Under the pieces are notes generated by a model, which made no database searches, was not told the origin of the DNA, and saw nothing but the letters and a program-made list of their open reading frames with translations. DNA of 49,491 bases from Bacillota bacterium (GTDB lineage Bacteria > Bacillota > Limnochordia > DTU080). Shown piece by piece: positions 46,873-49,491 of this stretch. The position numbers and the translations under genes are program-made. The stretch is from positions 1 through 49,491 of the forward strand of contig DULU01000035.1 of NCBI GenBank assembly GCA_012840225.1, written 5' to 3'. Position 1 is the stretch's first letter. The number at the start of each line of letters is the position of its first letter.

Positions 46873-47568
46873 ATGCGAAGACCACTGGTGTTTCTATTGT
46901 CTGCGGTTTTAGGTATCTGCCTCTTTTCTTCTTTGGGTGCATTGGCGGCGGAAGAAAGCCCGATCAGGCTGGAGAAATTCAAGGCTCCAAAGATAGAAGG
47001 CGCAGTTAATACCGATGGCAAAACAACTGAAGCGATGTGGTCGAAAGCTACTGTAATTAAAATCCCGAGAAGAATGAATGAAAAGTCTCCTGGTTCCACC
47101 AATGATGTGTCGGGTGAAGCCAGGGTTTTCTGGAATGACGACGGGGTATATGTTGCTATAAATGTCACCGACAGAAAGCAATTCTTCGTCCCCGAGGACG
47201 AAAGGCTTGACGAATACGATTCCGTGGAACTGTGGCTCGGCAAACTGTGGATCACGGCCGGTCTGAATGCCAATAACGAAGCTCAGGCCAGAGTGATCAA
47301 CCTGGTAGATATGATTCCCCTGCCGGATGGTGCGGTGCGCGTCGGCGCTTCCAAGAGCAGCACTGCTTATGTCATAGAGATTGCGATCGCCAAGGACTAT
47401 GTACAGCTGTTCAAGGGCGAGAGCCTGCAACAGGGAAGCGAGTTGGAGATGGCTTTCGGCATCAACAACCGCTACAACAAGGACGACAAGGCCAATTCCA
47501 GCCATTATTATCCCTTCATGTATTTCTGGAACGCCAATGAATCCTATGCTCTGGTAGAGCTGCAGTAA
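46873..47568 (+). CDS. secreted CBM9-like (DOMON-type beta-sandwich) protein
   Basis: A 231-residue exported protein. The signal peptide (MRRPLVFLLSAVLGICLFSSLGALAA) is followed by one beta-sandwich that fits the carbohydrate-binding family 9 pattern: APKIEGAVNTDGKTTEAMWSKATVI at the start, EARVFWNDDGVYVAINVTDRK, EYDSVELWLGK, AYVIEIAIAK, GSELEMAFGINNRYN. CBM9 binds ends of polysaccharide chains, but related domains occur as haem or sugar binders, so ligand is uncertain. There is no catalytic domain or cell-wall anchor. ATG 46873 has AAAGGA eight bases upstream. A TATAAT at 46828-46833 is a plausible -10. It terminates at the shared hairpin. Confidence 0.8.
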   Translation: MRRPLVFLLSAVLGICLFSSLGALAAEESPIRLEKFKAPKIEGAVNTDGKTTEAMWSKATVIKIPRRMNEKSPGSTNDVSGEARVFWNDDGVYVAINVTDRKQFFVPEDERLDEYDSVELWLGKLWITAGLNANNEAQARVINLVDMIPLPDGAVRVGASKSSTAYVIEIAIAKDYVQLFKGESLQQGSELEMAFGINNRYNKDDKANSSHYYPFMYFWNANESYALVELQ

Positions 47569-47602
47569 TAAGAACGGTCGGTAGATTGCTAAAGAGCAAA
47601 AA

Positions 47603-47632
47603 GCCGGGGGCAGGTTAATTCTCTCCCCCGGC
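47603..47632. terminator. bidirectional terminator
   Basis: GCCGGGGG (47603-47610) pairs with CCCCCGGC (47625-47632) around a 14-base loop. Five A's stand before the stem and a T-rich stretch after it. It lies between the convergent CBM9-like and Na/Pi genes. Confidence 0.85.
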
Positions 47633-47657
47633 ACATTTGTCTTTTGTCACATATGTC

Positions 47658-49343
47658 TCAAACGGTTTCCTGTTCCTGCAGTCTATGCATCTGTCCGGTC
47701 TCCTGTGCGGTCTGCTGGATCAGCGACCAGGACTGGGCGAAGGCTTGGTCGATGATGGTATATGCAATGCCGGCGGCGTGATCGGCGATGCGGCGCAGGC
47801 AGTTGATGATCTCCAGATGGATGGAGCTGGTGCTGCGTGATTCGGAAAAGCCGGAACGCAGCCGGGTGATGTGGCTTTCTTTTAGATCACGTTCCTGAGC
47901 GGCCAGTTGACTATAATCCTGAAGCACCTGTCTGGCGAGCACCTTGTCGGGACCGGCAAACGACTTGATGGCCGAGGCCAATAACCCCTGCACTTCCGAT
48001 TGATAGATCACCAGTTCCTGACGCCCCGGATCGGAGAAAGCCAGGCCTCCGATCACCTTTTTCTGGGCCATCATGGCGATTTTCATCACGCAGTCGCCGA
48101 CATGTTCCAGCTCGCTGATCACGTGGAGCAAGGCGATGGTTTGCCTGGACTCTGCGGCGGTCAGCGGGTTTTGCGAGACATCGCTCAGATAGTTGCTTAT
48201 CTCTACATATAAGTTGTCGATGGCCGTCTCCTTGGCCAGTGTGTCGGCGATCAGTTCCTCATCGCCGCTGTTTACCAACTGGTTGATGGAGGCCACCATA
48301 CCGATGGCTATGTCGCCGACGCGCAGCACTTCCTTTTCCGCCAGCTGCAAGGCCACGGATGAGGTGTTGATGACATAGCGGTCGATGTAGCGCGGGCTGG
48401 AGAGCGAGGCGCTGCCTTTATCCTCCGGCACCAAGCGGTTGACGAAAGCAGCAAACAAGTTGGTGATAGGCAAAAATAGTAAGGCGTTGCCCACATTGAA
48501 AAGGGTATGGGCGTTGGCGATCTGCCTGGGCACATCTGCGGCGGTCATGACCACCAGCTGTTCAAAAGGCTTAATTAACGGCAAGACCACCAGCACGCCG
48601 GCCGCTTTGAACAACAAGCGCGCTATGGCTACTCTCTTGGCTTCCCTGGGAGCCCCCAGGCTGGAGAGGATGGCGGTGGAACAGGTGCCGATGTTGGCTC
48701 CCAGGACAACGGGTATAGCTGCCGAAAGAGGCAATAGCCCCTGGGTGGAGAGGGACAAGGCCAAGCCGATGGTGGCGGCGCTGCTGTTGATCACCACGGT
48801 AAAGAGGGTGGCCACCAACAAAGCCAGAAGCGGATTGCCGGCAAAGCTGACGATCGTCTCCCTGAAGAGGGCGGAATCGCGGAGCGGATATATCGCATCC
48901 GTCATGATTTTCATACCGAAAAAGGTCAAACCTATACCCAACACGGCTTGACTGAGGAAGCGAGTTTTCTGCTTTTTGGCAGTGAGCATGCGGAAAAATC
49001 CCAGGCCGACCAGGATCAGAGCATATTCATATATATTGAAGGCGATGAGCTGCACGGTCACAGTGGTGCCGATGTCCGCTCCCATGATGACCCCCAGGGT
49101 TTGGGTGAGATTGAGGATGGACGCGCTGGCTAAGCCGACCAGCATTACGCTGGTGGCGGTGCTGCTTTGCAACAGTATGGTTATTATAATGCCTGTCAGA
49201 AGGCCCATGAAGCGGTTCGTGGTCAGGCGGGTGAGGATGTTTTTCAGGCCGCCGGCCGCCGATTTCTGCAGGCCGTCGGAACAAAGTTGCATCCCGTATA
49301 GAAATATAGCCAATCCACCGCAGATGTTTATCAATATGATCAC
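47658..49343 (-). CDS. Na/Pi cotransporter family protein with PhoU-like domain
   Basis: A 561-residue membrane protein of the PhoU-containing Na+/phosphate cotransporter family (NptA/YjbB group). The two inverted repeats show the QSSTATS and NSSAATIGLAL motifs (about residues 55-75 and 205-225) with GADIGTTVT and GANIGTCST. About nine hydrophobic segments span residues 1-310. The C-terminal 220 residues are a helical PhoU-like domain (ISELEHVGDCVMKIAMMAQKK). Proteins of this group move phosphate in or out, coupled to Na+. GTG 49343 has AAGGAG eight bases upstream. It stands alone and terminates at the shared hairpin. No pst or pho genes are nearby. Confidence 0.9.
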   Translation of the reverse strand: MIILINICGGLAIFLYGMQLCSDGLQKSAAGGLKNILTRLTTNRFMGLLTGIIITILLQSSTATSVMLVGLASASILNLTQTLGVIMGADIGTTVTVQLIAFNIYEYALILVGLGFFRMLTAKKQKTRFLSQAVLGIGLTFFGMKIMTDAIYPLRDSALFRETIVSFAGNPLLALLVATLFTVVINSSAATIGLALSLSTQGLLPLSAAIPVVLGANIGTCSTAILSSLGAPREAKRVAIARLLFKAAGVLVVLPLIKPFEQLVVMTAADVPRQIANAHTLFNVGNALLFLPITNLFAAFVNRLVPEDKGSASLSSPRYIDRYVINTSSVALQLAEKEVLRVGDIAIGMVASINQLVNSGDEELIADTLAKETAIDNLYVEISNYLSDVSQNPLTAAESRQTIALLHVISELEHVGDCVMKIAMMAQKKVIGGLAFSDPGRQELVIYQSEVQGLLASAIKSFAGPDKVLARQVLQDYSQLAAQERDLKESHITRLRSGFSESRSTSSIHLEIINCLRRIADHAAGIAYTIIDQAFAQSWSLIQQTAQETGQMHRLQEQETV

Positions 49344-49485
49344 GTCGGTAACTCCTTGCGGCTACAGTAGCGTCCAGTATGATGGTGTAAATTCGAGAAG
49401 CAGGGTGGCGAAGCAGTAGGAAAGGCCATCCCCCTCCTGGTAATGGTTGAGTTGTGAAGACAAAACCAACAGGAGGTCGAAGAGG
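49344..49485. other. intergenic region before the gene at the right edge
   Basis: The region contains GTAGCGTCCAGTATGATGG and GTGTAAATTCGAG (about 49367-49401), which loosely recall the outer ends of IS256-type elements. A second copy is needed to test this, and it is not in the window. I see no gene and no clear promoter pair. Confidence 0.2.
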
Positions 49486-49491
49486 ATGGCC
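49486..49491 (+). CDS. start of a gene cut off by the window end
   Basis: AGGAGG at 49471-49476 lies nine bases before ATG GCC, giving Met-Ala. Only two codons are visible. The spacing and strength of the ribosome binding site make a real start likely; the product cannot be named. A transposase is conceivable given the upstream sequence. Confidence 0.4.

Noticed and set aside
1-49491. CRISPR array, rRNA operon, complete insertion sequence or integron
   Set aside because: No regularly spaced direct repeats, rRNA motifs, transposase or integrase were found. The repeats seen are short and mostly inside genes.

Overview
The window most likely comes from an anaerobic, probably spore-forming member of the Bacillota (Clostridia or Limnochordia grade). 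Signs of this are strong AGGAGG-type ribosome binding sites, frequent TTG and GTG starts, a YheC/YheD-type spore-coat ATP-grasp protein, a two-domain rubrerythrin, a TM1266-type regulator, a Crp/Fnr regulator divergent from a ferredoxin, and a cysteine-type sulfatase. Base composition is fairly GC-rich by eye, with a visibly AT-richer stretch at about 28-35 kb. No species is assigned. There is no rRNA, CRISPR array, prophage or complete insertion sequence.

Layout. 1-5 kb: the tail of an unknown gene, a repeat-rich spacer, a phosphohexomutase and an orphan membrane histidine kinase on the minus strand, then divergent murB. 5-9 kb: a LarA-family protein facing a minus-strand neuB / neuA-kdsC pair for a nonulosonic (sialic-like) acid. 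9-13.5 kb: two tandem paralogues with Arg-rich repeat tails, a YheC/YheD ATP-grasp protein, a PhnP-like metallo-beta-lactamase-fold hydrolase and a methyltransferase. 13.4-17.6 kb: FUN14 protein, tRNA-Ser(GCU), a DUF697-like membrane protein with a zinc ribbon, a patatin, a TM1266 regulator and a TIM-barrel isomerase. 17.6-25.5 kb: a deacetylase-like protein, a SIMPL protein, an M19 dipeptidase, a three-gene HAD / deoxyhypusine-synthase-like / PfkB cassette, and an alpha-L-fucosidase.

25.5-28.1 kb holds a likely nitrosative-stress module. A Crp/Fnr protein that I read as HcpR, followed by a radical SAM gene, is divergent from an FrdX-like ferredoxin. A perfect GTAAC-N4-GTTAC palindrome lies between them, centred where an activator would sit for the ferredoxin promoter. 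28-35 kb is a carbohydrate-related block: AraC regulator, six-hairpin-barrel protein, orphan solute-binding protein, CapA, rubrerythrin and a Gfo/Idh/MocA oxidoreductase. 35-43 kb carries tRNA-Arg(ACG), a DUF2680-like secreted protein, a DUF4432 epimerase-like protein, mannonate dehydratase, an ABC exporter whose permease appears to end in a PH-like domain, and a sulfatase. With the fucosidase these suggest use of fucosylated, sulfated and uronate-containing polysaccharides.

43-46.6 kb shows gene decay: a 2-hydroxyacid dehydrogenase followed by a degenerate copy of its own 3' end, a frameshifted coiled-coil gene, and a chimera of a truncated fumarase-type beta subunit and an amidohydrolase C-terminus, next to a DegT aminotransferase. 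The window ends with a secreted CBM9-like protein, a Na/Pi-cotransporter family protein, and the ribosome binding site and first codons of another gene.

The observations most worth following are the HcpR/FrdX site, the HAD/DHS-like/PfkB cassette, the tandem Arg-tailed paralogues, the decay zone, a pair of mutually exclusive hairpins before tRNA-Arg, and short in-frame repeat expansions found in several unrelated genes.
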